From Sphingomonadaceae bacterium (lineage in GTDB: Bacteria > Pseudomonadota > Alphaproteobacteria > Sphingomonadales > Sphingomonadaceae), in contig RFPL01000019.1 in NCBI GenBank assembly GCA_009926135.1, positions 1 through 42,514 on the forward strand: a stretch of 42,514 nt of DNA, given 5' to 3'. A program made the position numbers and the translations under genes. Below are positions 31,195-38,758 of this stretch, piece by piece; the first letter of the stretch is position 1, and each line of letters opens with the position of its first letter. Under the pieces are notes generated by a model that worked only from the letters and a program-made list of their open reading frames with translations, was not told the DNA's origin and did not search any database.

Positions 31195-33453
31195 GTGCCC
31201 TACGCCTACCAGCAGTACACCGGCAACGGCTCCACGGCGACCTTCACGGTGCCGTTCCCGTACCTGCTGCGAAGTCACGTCCGGCTGTACTACGGGCTGA
31301 ATCTAGTGACCGGCGGTTACCAGACGCTGCTGGTCGATGGAACCAACTACAGCTGGACCAACGGCACCACGGTGCAGCTCACAGTCCCACCACCCAACGG
31401 CACGGTGCTGACCATCCGGCGCGAGACGCCCACCACCAGTCGCCTGGTGGACTGGAGCGACGGCAGCAACATGACCGCCGCCGACATGGACACGGCCGAC
31501 CTGCAAAACTTCTACGCGATTCAGGAACATAGGGATTACATCGAAGGACTGACGCTAACGCCTTCGGCCAATGTGGCTGATTACTCCATAGTTGCAATCA
31601 AGCTGTCCGCTGATGCGGTCACAAACAGCAAACTTGCCGGTGGAAGTGTTACATCAGACAAGATCCTTGACGGCACTATTGTTGATATTGACATTCACCC
31701 TGTCGCTGGAATTGCTGCTACAAAGCTGGCTTTTCTGCAAGCGGGCCTTGGCGCCACCGCGCGGACGGTAGACGCAAAATTAAAAGATACAGTCAGCGCT
31801 GCTGATTTTGGCACAGTTGGCGACAACAGTGCTGATGACACAACGGCAATTACGGCGGCAAGAGCAGCATTTGCAAATACATCGATTGACCTTGGCGGCA
31901 AAACTTGCAGAGTGACGTCAATTCCACCTGGGTGGGGCGTGCGCAATGGCCTACTCACGCTTGCCCCTGCCAGCACGGATGACCAGCCAACCAACGAGGC
32001 TTATGGCTACGGAGCGCTCAGCGCCAACACCTACATTCCCAAGCAGCACAGTTCTTCCACACTCACCTGGGCATCAGGCAACTTCAATAGCGCGTTTGGT
32101 CACTATGCGCTTGGAGCAAACACGACCGGCAGAAGAAACACAGCGCTTGGATCTGTTGCGCTTCGCCTTAACACGTCCGGCTATTACAACACCGCCGTTG
32201 GCTCCTGGGCGCTGAACGGCAACGTCATCGGCAACTACAACACTGCCGTCGGCAACCAGGCGCTGCAGGCCTCTACCGGAAATGACAACACTGCGGTCGG
32301 CAACGGAGCGCTTACATCGCTGACGACGGGCGACGACAACGTGGCCGTGGGCGATCGAGCAATGGGCCTTTCTAGCACTATTAGCCGAACGATTGCCATT
32401 GGCACGCAGGCCGGCCAGCAGCACACTGGAAACGACTCGGTTGCCATTGGCCACCAAGCCCTGTCAGCTCCGTCTTCCAGCGGCCTCTACAACGTGGCCA
32501 TCGGCTCTGCCTCTCTGGCCAGTGCAACTACAGCCAACAGCAACGTGGCCCTGGGGCGCCGCGCTGCTGCTGCGCTCACCACAGGATCCGGCAACACCGC
32601 CATCGGCAACGATGCCATGGTCGGATCGGGCGTCGCTTGCACGGGCAGCAATAACGTCGCGCTCGGTAACACAGCCTCGCCAAACGTTACTAGCGGCTAT
32701 CAAAACGTTTCGGTTGGCCCAAGCGCCGGCACGGCTTTGGGGTCTGGATTCAACAATACATTCGTTGGTCGCTATGCAGGGCAAGCAACAACATCAGGCG
32801 CTGGCAACATCGCCATTGGCGAGCAGTCGCTGAGCGCTGTTACGACCGGCAATTACAACACTGCCGTAGGAGTTGGCACCGCCGGCGGCGCGGCCTATAC
32901 CAACACGTCGATGTTTGGCTACCAGGCGACTGTCACCGGCGACAACCAGGTGCAACTGGGCAACGCCAGCACGACAACCTACGCCTATGGAGCGGTGCAG
33001 AACCGCTCGGACGCCAGGGATAAAGCGGACATTCGAGAGACTGTTCTTGGCCTCAATTTCATCAACGCTCTGCGCCCTGTCGATTTCCGCTGGGACATGC
33101 GGGATAACTACCGCGCTGCCCCACCAGAACCTCCTGCCGCTGATGCCATTGACGACGAAAAAGCTGCACACACTGAAGCCCTGCAGCAATGGCGCCAGGA
33201 GAATGCGCTAAGCAATCTGCAGCACGATGGATCTAAGAAGCGCACTCGGTTCCACCACGGCTTAATTGCCCAAGAAGTCAAAACCGCCTGTGATTCGCTT
33301 GGTATTGACTTTGGCGGATACCAAGATCACAGCCTTGATGGTGGTGAAGATGTGCTGTCGCTTGGCTACGAAGAACTGATCGCGCCGTTGATCAAGGCTG
33401 TGCAACAACTCTCAGTTGAAGTCGAGCGGCTCAAGCAAGGCGTGGTTGATTGA
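31195..33453 (+). CDS. tail fibre with C-terminal S74 self-cleaving chaperone
   Basis: This 752-residue protein is the receptor-binding fibre. Residues 1-125 (YQQYTGNGSTATFTVPFPYLLRSHV, NMTAADMDTADLQNFYAIQEHRDYIEG) are the T7 gp17 N-terminal domain that binds the tail. The middle (about 330-590) holds YadA-head-like repeats of the type NTAVGNQAL. The last 150 residues are a peptidase S74 / intramolecular chaperone domain with the S605-K610 dyad in RSDARDKADI. The chaperone helps the trimer fold and then cuts itself off. Synonymous composition from about 31520 is more AT-rich than the N-terminal part, which suggests domain exchange. The start is a GTG after dyad E. Confidence 0.92.
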   Translation: MPYAYQQYTGNGSTATFTVPFPYLLRSHVRLYYGLNLVTGGYQTLLVDGTNYSWTNGTTVQLTVPPPNGTVLTIRRETPTTSRLVDWSDGSNMTAADMDTADLQNFYAIQEHRDYIEGLTLTPSANVADYSIVAIKLSADAVTNSKLAGGSVTSDKILDGTIVDIDIHPVAGIAATKLAFLQAGLGATARTVDAKLKDTVSAADFGTVGDNSADDTTAITAARAAFANTSIDLGGKTCRVTSIPPGWGVRNGLLTLAPASTDDQPTNEAYGYGALSANTYIPKQHSSSTLTWASGNFNSAFGHYALGANTTGRRNTALGSVALRLNTSGYYNTAVGSWALNGNVIGNYNTAVGNQALQASTGNDNTAVGNGALTSLTTGDDNVAVGDRAMGLSSTISRTIAIGTQAGQQHTGNDSVAIGHQALSAPSSSGLYNVAIGSASLASATTANSNVALGRRAAAALTTGSGNTAIGNDAMVGSGVACTGSNNVALGNTASPNVTSGYQNVSVGPSAGTALGSGFNNTFVGRYAGQATTSGAGNIAIGEQSLSAVTTGNYNTAVGVGTAGGAAYTNTSMFGYQATVTGDNQVQLGNASTTTYAYGAVQNRSDARDKADIRETVLGLNFINALRPVDFRWDMRDNYRAAPPEPPAADAIDDEKAAHTEALQQWRQENALSNLQHDGSKKRTRFHHGLIAQEVKTACDSLGIDFGGYQDHSLDGGEDVLSLGYEELIAPLIKAVQQLSVEVERLKQGVVD

Positions 33454-33489
33454 TTATTGCCCTTGGCCCCTCTTGCCCCAGTTGTTACC

Positions 33490-33503
33490 CTGCAGGGGTG
33501 CAG
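33490..33503. promoter_or_regulatory. dyad element F upstream of the lysis genes
   Basis: CTGCA-GGGG-TGCAG is a perfect 5+5 dyad and contains the exact reverse complement of CACCCCTGCAG. It ends 10 bases before the GTG at 33514. Confidence 0.65.
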
Positions 33504-33513
33504 CCGTCCTGAC

Positions 33514-33699
33514 GTGGATCCAGCCTCGATCATTGCCCTGGCCGCCCTGGGCGGCTCTGGCGTGGCGGCGCTGTGGAAGATCGCCAATGGTTTGGGCCGG
33601 TTTGAGGCTCGCACCACGGTGATCCTGAAGGGCATCACGGACATGCTGGCTGACCACGAAGACCGCCTCCGCGACATCGAGCGAGCCAAGCGATCATGA
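33514..33699 (+). CDS. small membrane protein, holin candidate, 61 aa
   Basis: The GTG at 33514 gives VDPASIIALAALGGSGVAAL, one membrane segment, followed by an amphipathic or coiled-coil tail (GLGRFEARTTVILKGITDML, DHEDRLRDIERAKRS). A single-spanning 61-residue protein directly after the tail fibre matches the T7 gene 17.5 holin (67 residues) in place and size. It would permeabilise the inner membrane at lysis. The tail also resembles spanin or Rz-type coiled coils, so the assignment is open. It is coupled to the next gene by ATGA (33696-33699). Confidence 0.55.
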   Translation: MDPASIIALAALGGSGVAALWKIANGLGRFEARTTVILKGITDMLADHEDRLRDIERAKRS

Positions 33700-33881
33700 C
33701 TCACCTCCCCGAGATCGTTGCCGTTGCCGTTGCCATCCACGGCTTGGCCCTGGCGATCGTCAACCTCACTCCCACCCCCAAGGACAACGAGGCCCTGGAC
33801 ACCTACAGCCGGGCGCTGGTGAAGCTCTACCGAGCGGTGGAGATCCTGGCCGGCATCATCGGACCCCTGGCCAAGCGGTAG
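33696..33881 (+). CDS. small membrane protein, second lysis candidate, 61 aa
   Basis: The protein starts MTHLPEIVAVAVAIHGLALAI, a single membrane segment. A short polar part (NLTPTPKDNEALDTYSRALV) and an amphipathic C-terminal helix (VEILAGIIGPLAKR) follow. Together with the overlapping gene upstream it forms a pair of small membrane proteins, which suggests holin plus antiholin or pinholin. The sequence alone cannot tell which is which. Confidence 0.5.
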   Translation: MTHLPEIVAVAVAIHGLALAIVNLTPTPKDNEALDTYSRALVKLYRAVEILAGIIGPLAKR

Positions 33882-33889
33882 CCCCGCTG

Positions 33890-33905
33890 TCTGCAGGGTT
33901 GCAGA
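33890..33905. promoter_or_regulatory. dyad element G
   Basis: TCTGCA-GGGT-TGCAGA is a perfect 6+6 dyad, one base off the family 11-mer. It lies 24 bases before the ATG at 33930. This gene also has an AGGAG (33921-33925), so here initiation looks conventional. Confidence 0.6.
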
Positions 33906-33929
33906 ATAGAGGCACGATTCAGGAGCCTC

Positions 33930-34613
33930 ATGCCGGAAATCTTCGGCGCCCAACCCGTATGCGGGCCCAACGGCGGATCAGTGCCCGTCACGTTGGATGG
34001 GGGCAGTGTCACCATCAGTTCGGTCACAGTGCCAACCAACGTGACCGTTGGCAATACCAACGCCGCTCCGGTTCCTGTCAGCGATGCCGGCGGCACGCTG
34101 TCAGTGGATGACGGCGGCGGTTCCATCACGGTTGATGGCCCGCTGACTGACACCCAGCTCCGTGCGACTGCGCTGCCCGTGTCTGGTCCCCTGACTGACA
34201 GTCAACTGCGTGCCACCGCGGTGCCTGTGACCGGTGGGCTGACCGATACCCAGTTGCGGGCTTCGGCGGTGGCTGTGTCTGGTCCCCTGACCGACACCCA
34301 GCTAAGGGCATCAGCAGTCCCTGTCGTCGCCACAGTTGCTGCACGGACTCCCATCACCACGTCGGTGACTGGCACGGCCTCAAGCTCTTTACTCCTTGCG
34401 TTCAACGCCAACCGCAAGGGGCTCATGATAAGCAACGTGTCGAGCAGCAAGCTGTATCTGTCATTCAGCAACCCAGCCACCGTCGCCAACTCCTTCATGG
34501 AGATGCAGCCTGGGTCGTTCCTGTTGCTGGATCAGCAGCTGATCGTTACCAACGCGATCTATGGCATCTGGAGCAATGCCAACGGCGCCGCTCAGGCCAC
34601 TGAGTTTGTCTGA
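33930..34613 (+). CDS. virion surface/tail-associated protein with 16-residue repeats
   Basis: Of the 227 residues, about 70-133 are four tandem 16-residue repeats (GPLTDTQLRASAVPVS and variants), encoded at 34137-34328. An N-terminal Thr/Val-rich beta region precedes them. The C-terminal 95 residues (LLLAFNANRKGLMISNVSSSKLYLSF, MEMQPGSFLLLD) look like a compact beta-sandwich of a kind found in phage tail or head fibres. The repeats probably form a stalk. It is coupled to the next gene by TGATG. Its exact place in the virion is unknown. Confidence 0.6.
   Translation: MPEIFGAQPVCGPNGGSVPVTLDGGSVTISSVTVPTNVTVGNTNAAPVPVSDAGGTLSVDDGGGSITVDGPLTDTQLRATALPVSGPLTDSQLRATAVPVTGGLTDTQLRASAVAVSGPLTDTQLRASAVPVVATVAARTPITTSVTGTASSSLLLAFNANRKGLMISNVSSSKLYLSFSNPATVANSFMEMQPGSFLLLDQQLIVTNAIYGIWSNANGAAQATEFV
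34137..34328 (+). repeat. four tandem 48-bp repeats (16 codons)
   Basis: Four units of 48 bases start at 34137, 34185, 34233 and 34281, each encoding G(P/G)LTD(T/S)QLRA(T/S)A plus four residues. Codon use differs between units, so the array is not a recent expansion. Confidence 0.8.
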
Positions 34614-35602
34614 TGGGTTTGTACATTCCAGCCCCTGATGGCAGCGAGTCTCCTGGGGTTGCCCCTGGCGGGCTTGCGAATCAAGTGCTTCGCAAAGCGT
34701 CAGACCTTAACTACGACACTGAGTGGGCAGATGTTGACATTGCTGGCGGCATTGGTCCCGCTGGCCCCGCTGGCCCTGCCGGTCCTGCTGGCGCAACCGG
34801 AGCAACCGGCCCAGCTGGGCCTGGCGTGCCCACGGGCGGCACCGCAGGGCAAGTGCTCACAAAGGCCAGCTCCACGAACTACGACAGCGCATGGCAGACA
34901 CCAAGCGGCAGCACTTTTACGGGCGGTACGCTAACCACCAATTTAACACTTGCCGCTGGCACTACATCTCTTTCTCCTCTTACTCTTCAGTCAGGCACTA
35001 ACCTGACCAGTGCAACAGCCGGCGCTGTCGAGTACGACGGCAAGGTGATCTACAGCACGCCAAACGGGCGCGGCGTGTCGCCGTCGATGATGTTCTATCG
35101 GCTTGACTCTGCACTTGCCGGCTCAAATGTCAACACGGCACAAAACATCTTTGGTGTTGGCGTAACTTTGCAAGCGAGCACAGTGTACGCTTTCGAGATG
35201 GTGGCAACATTCACTAAAACCGCTGGAACAACAAGCCACATTTTTTACATTGCATTTAACGGTGGCACTGCAACATTTAACAACTTTTTTGCCAATAATC
35301 TGTGTGCGTCAGTGCAAGGTGCGCCATCCACTAACACTAACAATTCTCTGGGCACCACGTACATAGGCATAACGAATACCGCTGCAGAGGTTTCTTATTT
35401 ATCGGGCATCTCAGGCGCAACAAGGACGCTACCATTCTTCTTTTCTGGAACATTTAGCATCTCCAGTGGCGGTACGTTTCTTCCGAAATATCGCATGAGT
35501 TCCGCTCCTGGTGGTGAGTATTCAACAATGATCGGCTCCTACATCCGCATCTGGCCCATCGGCGCCTCTGGCTCCAACACTTCCGTGGGGCCGTGGGCGT
35601 AA
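34613..35602 (+). CDS. collagen-like fibre / receptor-binding candidate
   Basis: The 329-residue protein contains a collagen-like stretch (about 47-72, GPAGPAGPAGPAGATGATGP). Two copies of a short phage-fibre motif flank it (NQVLRKASDLNYDTEW and GQVLTKASSTNYDSAW). The C-terminal 230 residues are a beta-rich, Thr/Ser/Asn-rich domain (STVYAFEMVATF, HIFYIAFNGG, RTLPFFFSGTFSI). They are encoded by DNA visibly more AT-rich than the rest of the virion genes. It is probably a trimeric fibre or head decoration whose tip has been exchanged by recombination. It starts at a TGATG overlap. Confidence 0.65.
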   Translation: MGLYIPAPDGSESPGVAPGGLANQVLRKASDLNYDTEWADVDIAGGIGPAGPAGPAGPAGATGATGPAGPGVPTGGTAGQVLTKASSTNYDSAWQTPSGSTFTGGTLTTNLTLAAGTTSLSPLTLQSGTNLTSATAGAVEYDGKVIYSTPNGRGVSPSMMFYRLDSALAGSNVNTAQNIFGVGVTLQASTVYAFEMVATFTKTAGTTSHIFYIAFNGGTATFNNFFANNLCASVQGAPSTNTNNSLGTTYIGITNTAAEVSYLSGISGATRTLPFFFSGTFSISSGGTFLPKYRMSSAPGGEYSTMIGSYIRIWPIGASGSNTSVGPWA

Positions 35603-35614
35603 AGGCCGCGCCTT
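35602..35614. terminator. short inverted repeat between convergent genes
   Basis: AAGGC-CGC-GCCTT spans the 10-base gap between the convergent stops at 35602 (plus) and 35613 (minus). The stem is short and there is no T-run, so it is at best a weak bidirectional terminator. Confidence 0.35.
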
Positions 35615-36320
35615 AGGGCTGGCAGGTCAGATACCACCCGCCGGTGCCACCTGGCATCCAGCGCGGGTTCCAGTTCTTGCGGCTGTAGACCACACCGCCA
35701 CCCTTGGTGTTGCGGGTGTAACCGCCATTCACCAGATCCGCTTCTCCATTGGGGTCATTGAAGATCCAGGCGCTGGCAGTGTGGCCAATCACCACTGACC
35801 AGTGCCCCCCTCCGGAAGGCGTTGCAGCGGGCCCGTGATGCAACCAGCCCACTGCCACAGGCCGGCCGGCATTGACCTCGCTTTCCAGGGCCAGCGGGGT
35901 GCCATCTGTGTGGAAGTCGGCCTTCAATCCCACGGACCGCAACGCCGCTAGCTGGGCCTGCGCTGATGTGGTGTCGCCGTACTTGGCCCGGATGGCGTTG
36001 TAGGCGTCGTCATTTGCCACCTTGCCCCAGTACATCGCCAACATCGCGCAAGAGCTGGAGAAGCATTCGCGGTAACCAGTGCCGCTCTTGTTGTCCAACT
36101 GGCTCTGAAACCGCACCGTGAGCGGGTTGCGCACCACCGCCGCCTGCTGCGGCGCCTTGTAATCCGCTGCCCAGTCCGCCGATTCGCTGAGCAGGCAGGC
36201 ATCAGCCTGGCGGATGTGCTTGGCCAGCTTCACCACAGCCCGTTTCTGATGATCGAGCCCCTTGTAGTTCTGCCAGAACTGCAGCCAGCGCTCGTCAGTG
36301 AACTGCACGTCGTTGATCAT
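35613..36320 (-). CDS. C39-like cysteine peptidase, endolysin candidate
   Basis: Starting at the ATG at 36320 the protein has 235 residues. An upstream ATG at 36347 would overlap the divergent gene and dyad H. The papain-like C39 pattern is visible: C86 (RECFSSSCAMLAMYWG), H173 (GGHWSVVIGH) and D189 (WIFNDPNG). It could cut peptide cross-links of peptidoglycan at lysis, replacing the T7 amidase. A processing protease is the alternative. No signal peptide is seen, so it would depend on the holin candidates. It converges with the collagen-like fibre gene. Confidence 0.75.
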   Translation of the reverse strand: MINDVQFTDERWLQFWQNYKGLDHQKRAVVKLAKHIRQADACLLSESADWAADYKAPQQAAVVRNPLTVRFQSQLDNKSGTGYRECFSSSCAMLAMYWGKVANDDAYNAIRAKYGDTTSAQAQLAALRSVGLKADFHTDGTPLALESEVNAGRPVAVGWLHHGPAATPSGGGHWSVVIGHTASAWIFNDPNGEADLVNGGYTRNTKGGGVVYSRKNWNPRWMPGGTGGWYLTCQP

Positions 36321-36333
36321 GGGACTGTCTCTT

Positions 36334-36346
36334 CTGCACCCATGCA
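36334..36346. promoter_or_regulatory. dyad element H between divergent genes
   Basis: CTGCA-CCCA-TGCA lies in the 29-base gap between the lysin start (minus, 36320) and the ATG at 36350 (plus). It matches the TGCA-N4-TGCA family. It ends 3 bases before the plus-strand start and could serve both directions. Confidence 0.55.
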
Positions 36347-36349
36347 ACC

Positions 36350-36640
36350 ATGGCTGACCTTGCCAAGGAACTGGAGGAGCTGCACGCCGCTGTTGTGCAG
36401 GTCGTCAAGGACCGCGTTGTAAACGGCGGCTACAACGCCGACGGCAACGCGATTCCCACCAGCAACGACGATCTGCGCGTTGCGCTGCAGCTGCTCAAGC
36501 AGAACCAGATCAGCGCTGCCGCCATGCCTGACACGCCGATGGCGGATCTGGCGCGGATGCAGGGCAAGCTGAACTTCCAGACCCTGGAAACCAAAGCCAA
36601 GGTGGTGCCGATCCGACTGGAGGACAAGCTCAGCGCTTGA
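36350..36640 (+). CDS. terminase small subunit candidate (gp18-like)
   Basis: The 96-residue helical protein (T7 gp18 has 89) begins MADLAKELEELHAAVVQVVKD. It has the pattern of T7/podovirus DNA maturase A: NDDLRVALQLLKQNQISAAAM, then TPMADLARMQGKLNF. It would recognise phage DNA and present it to the large subunit. Unusually, it is on the plus strand, between two minus-strand genes, and overlaps the 3' end of the large terminase gene tail-to-tail by 11 bases. The expression unit is therefore separate from its partner. Dyad H precedes it. Confidence 0.7.
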   Translation: MADLAKELEELHAAVVQVVKDRVVNGGYNADGNAIPTSNDDLRVALQLLKQNQISAAAMPDTPMADLARMQGKLNFQTLETKAKVVPIRLEDKLSA

Positions 36641-38396
36641 CGCCCCCGTAGGCCATGGCCCGTGGCTGTGGCCTCCACCCCATGGCCAACGCATCGATGT
36701 TGGCGCCGGCCTCATCAAACCAGGCCATCAGGTTGGCTTCATCGAGCTCGTCCTGGCGGTTCAGCATGGCCTGCTGCTGGTCCTGGGCCGCGGCCTCCAC
36801 AAACCACCCGCAGCCCAGGCTCAGGGCATCGATGCGGTCGTCGAACTGCAGTGCACCACGTTCGATGGTGATGCGGCTGAGCTGGTACATCAACGACCGC
36901 GGGTGGCCGCTGTCGGGATCGCGTTCAGCACCGGTCCAGTCCTGCTGCACCACCTCCTGATTCACCACCAGGCGGTGCTGCTGCACCAGCGGGGCCAGCA
37001 CATCCACGATCCGGCGTTCCTTCTGGCCGGACACCCGCTTCTCCTCGATCGCGCATGGGTGCACCTTCTGCACCACCGGCTGCAGCAGGGCGGTGAACAT
37101 GCCATCGCCCATGTTGGATTCAGCGACGATGCCATTCACCTTCCACCGGCGAGCCTTGTCCGCCAGCAGCTGCAACACCTCGGGTTCATACCCGCGGGTG
37201 GTGCCGCCGGATTCGAGCAGGAACAGGTTGCCGTTGAGCTCTGCCACCACAGCCCAGGCCAGTTCATCGGTGCCGCGGCCGGCTGGGTCAACCGCCAGGA
37301 TGCAGCGCCAGGTTTCACCCTGCGGCACCCAGCCCTGAATCAAGGCCGGGCTGAAGTAGGTGCGGTCGCTGCCCAGACCCACGCACGGCAGACTGAGCAG
37401 GCGGTGTTCATTGGCTGAAGACCATGCCACCACCTCGGGCAGCGCCTTGCCGTCGAGGGGCATCACGATCAGATCCCCCAGGCGGATGGGGTAGCGATCG
37501 AGTGTGGACAGGCGGCAGTTGAGCATGAACTGCAGCTGCACCGTGGCGCGCGTCATGCGCATCTCACGGCCCCGCAACTCCTCCTCCCCAAAGCGTTCTG
37601 GATCCGTGGGTGTGCCGGCCAGCTCCGGCGTCTCCTCCACCTCAGCGGCGATCTGCGGGTCGAGACTGCCCTCGTAGCAGTCCCACTGGTCGGGGTCGCT
37701 TGGGTTGGGGTAGCGGGCCGGCCAGTAGCGGATGGCGTAGTTCCGCTCGCGCACCAGCCGCAGGTAGAGCGATGTCTCCAGGTGCGGTGTGCCCAGGAAC
37801 ATGATCATCCGCGGCAATGCCTGGCCTTCATCCGGCTTGAGGATCGCCTCCAGTTCGGTGACGGCCTGGGCGAGACGTTCCTGCTTCAGCGGTGTGATCG
37901 AGTTGTTGAGCGTCTCGATGTCATCCGGAATTGCGCAGGTGCAGCGCTTGCCGGTCAGCGCTGGCGAGAGGATGCCAACGGCCCGCACCGAGGGGCTTTG
38001 ATCCACGATCGCTGGACCCACATCAAATGCCTTGGTGGAGCTACGGCCATCAGCCCGTGGTTCCAGACAGCGGAGGATGTCGATGTCGCGGATGCACCGC
38101 TGCATGAAGGTGGTGATCTCCACCGCCTTCTCCAGCGTGCTGCCAGGGATCAGCACCTTCTCGTTGAAGGGGTCGATCCGCAGGCGATGCAACGCACGGA
38201 AGGCAGCCATGGTGGATTTGGCGACACCGCGGAAGCCAACGGTGATCTGCCGGTTGGGACCGTTCTCCATCCAGTCGCAGATACCCAGCTGCTGCTTGGT
38301 GGGTTCCTGCGCCAGGTTGAGCTCCCGCAGCAGGTAGCAGACGAAATAGGCGAACCGTCCAGGACCGATCTCAGGTGGGATTGGCGACCAGCTCAA
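36630..38396 (-). CDS. terminase large subunit, T7 gp19-like
   Basis: The packaging motor has 588 residues, like T7 gp19 (586). The N-terminal ATPase has Walker A GFRGVAKS (residues 54-61) and Walker B CAIPDDIET. The C-terminal nuclease has LAVDPAGRGTDELAW and FDDRIDALSLG with the expected acidic residues. It would translocate DNA into the procapsid through the portal and cut concatemers. The likely start is TTG 38396, supported by GGGAGGGG upstream. It is in the minus-strand unit that begins at 39138. In T7 this gene is co-directional with the virion genes. Confidence 0.92.
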   Translation of the reverse strand: MSWSPIPPEIGPGRFAYFVCYLLRELNLAQEPTKQQLGICDWMENGPNRQITVGFRGVAKSTMAAFRALHRLRIDPFNEKVLIPGSTLEKAVEITTFMQRCIRDIDILRCLEPRADGRSSTKAFDVGPAIVDQSPSVRAVGILSPALTGKRCTCAIPDDIETLNNSITPLKQERLAQAVTELEAILKPDEGQALPRMIMFLGTPHLETSLYLRLVRERNYAIRYWPARYPNPSDPDQWDCYEGSLDPQIAAEVEETPELAGTPTDPERFGEEELRGREMRMTRATVQLQFMLNCRLSTLDRYPIRLGDLIVMPLDGKALPEVVAWSSANEHRLLSLPCVGLGSDRTYFSPALIQGWVPQGETWRCILAVDPAGRGTDELAWAVVAELNGNLFLLESGGTTRGYEPEVLQLLADKARRWKVNGIVAESNMGDGMFTALLQPVVQKVHPCAIEEKRVSGQKERRIVDVLAPLVQQHRLVVNQEVVQQDWTGAERDPDSGHPRSLMYQLSRITIERGALQFDDRIDALSLGCGWFVEAAAQDQQQAMLNRQDELDEANLMAWFDEAGANIDALAMGWRPQPRAMAYGGVKR

Positions 38397-38400
38397 AGGG

Positions 38401-38444
38401 AAACCCCTCCCACCGAAGCAGAAGGGGTTTCACCACCTACCACC
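38401..38444 (+). promoter_or_regulatory. stem-loop plus G-free leader repeat with no downstream gene
   Basis: AAACCCCT (38401-38408) and AGGGGTTT (38423-38430) form a perfect stem. It is immediately followed on the plus strand by CACCACCTACCACC (38431-38444). The stem-loop/leader layout matches the copies at 41067-41107 and 41329-41389. Here, however, both flanking genes are on the minus strand and no convincing plus-strand gene follows. An ATG 10 bases later opens only an antisense frame. Apart from this element, the 98-base gap 38397-38494 shows nothing else. Confidence 0.65.
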
Positions 38445-38494
38445 GGGGTCACCGATGGATCGCCAGGGAACCACCCCCGCACGACGAGCACAGC

Positions 38495-38758
38495 CTAACC
38501 CTCAACAAAGGCTTCGTTCACCTCTTCGGTGGCCGGGTCATCAGGTTGGAACTGACCCTTTGTGGTGCGCGCCCGTTTGGCCGGCGTTGCGGGCGTGTCC
38601 GTTGGGGCAGGGCACACAGCTCCCAGCAGCGCCTGCTCAGCTTCTGCCACCACGTCATCAGGCACATCAGAACCCCAGGCATGCAGCCCAAGACGAATCC
38701 GCTCGGAGTTTGAGACGTACACGGGTGCAGTGCAATCAAGCACAGGGTATCGCGTCAT
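38495..38758 (-). CDS. hypothetical protein, 87 aa
   Basis: The 87-residue acidic protein begins MTRYPVLDCTAPVYVSNSE. It has a helical middle (DDVVAEAEQALLGAV) and a probably disordered C-terminus (PTDTPATPAKRARTTKGQFQ). Being small and just upstream of the large terminase, it is a second candidate for a packaging partner. The plus-strand gene at 36350 fits the small subunit better. The start overlaps the stop of the winged-helix gene upstream (ATGA, minus strand). The DNA of its N-terminal codons reads TGCACCCGTG, similar to the dyad family. Confidence 0.6.
   Translation of the reverse strand: MTRYPVLDCTAPVYVSNSERIRLGLHAWGSDVPDDVVAEAEQALLGAVCPAPTDTPATPAKRARTTKGQFQPDDPATEEVNEAFVEG

Noticed and set aside
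32090..32900. Variable-region or diversity-generating target in the fibre gene
   Set aside because: The repeats are ordinary YadA-head-like units. No reverse transcriptase gene or matching template repeat is present in the window.
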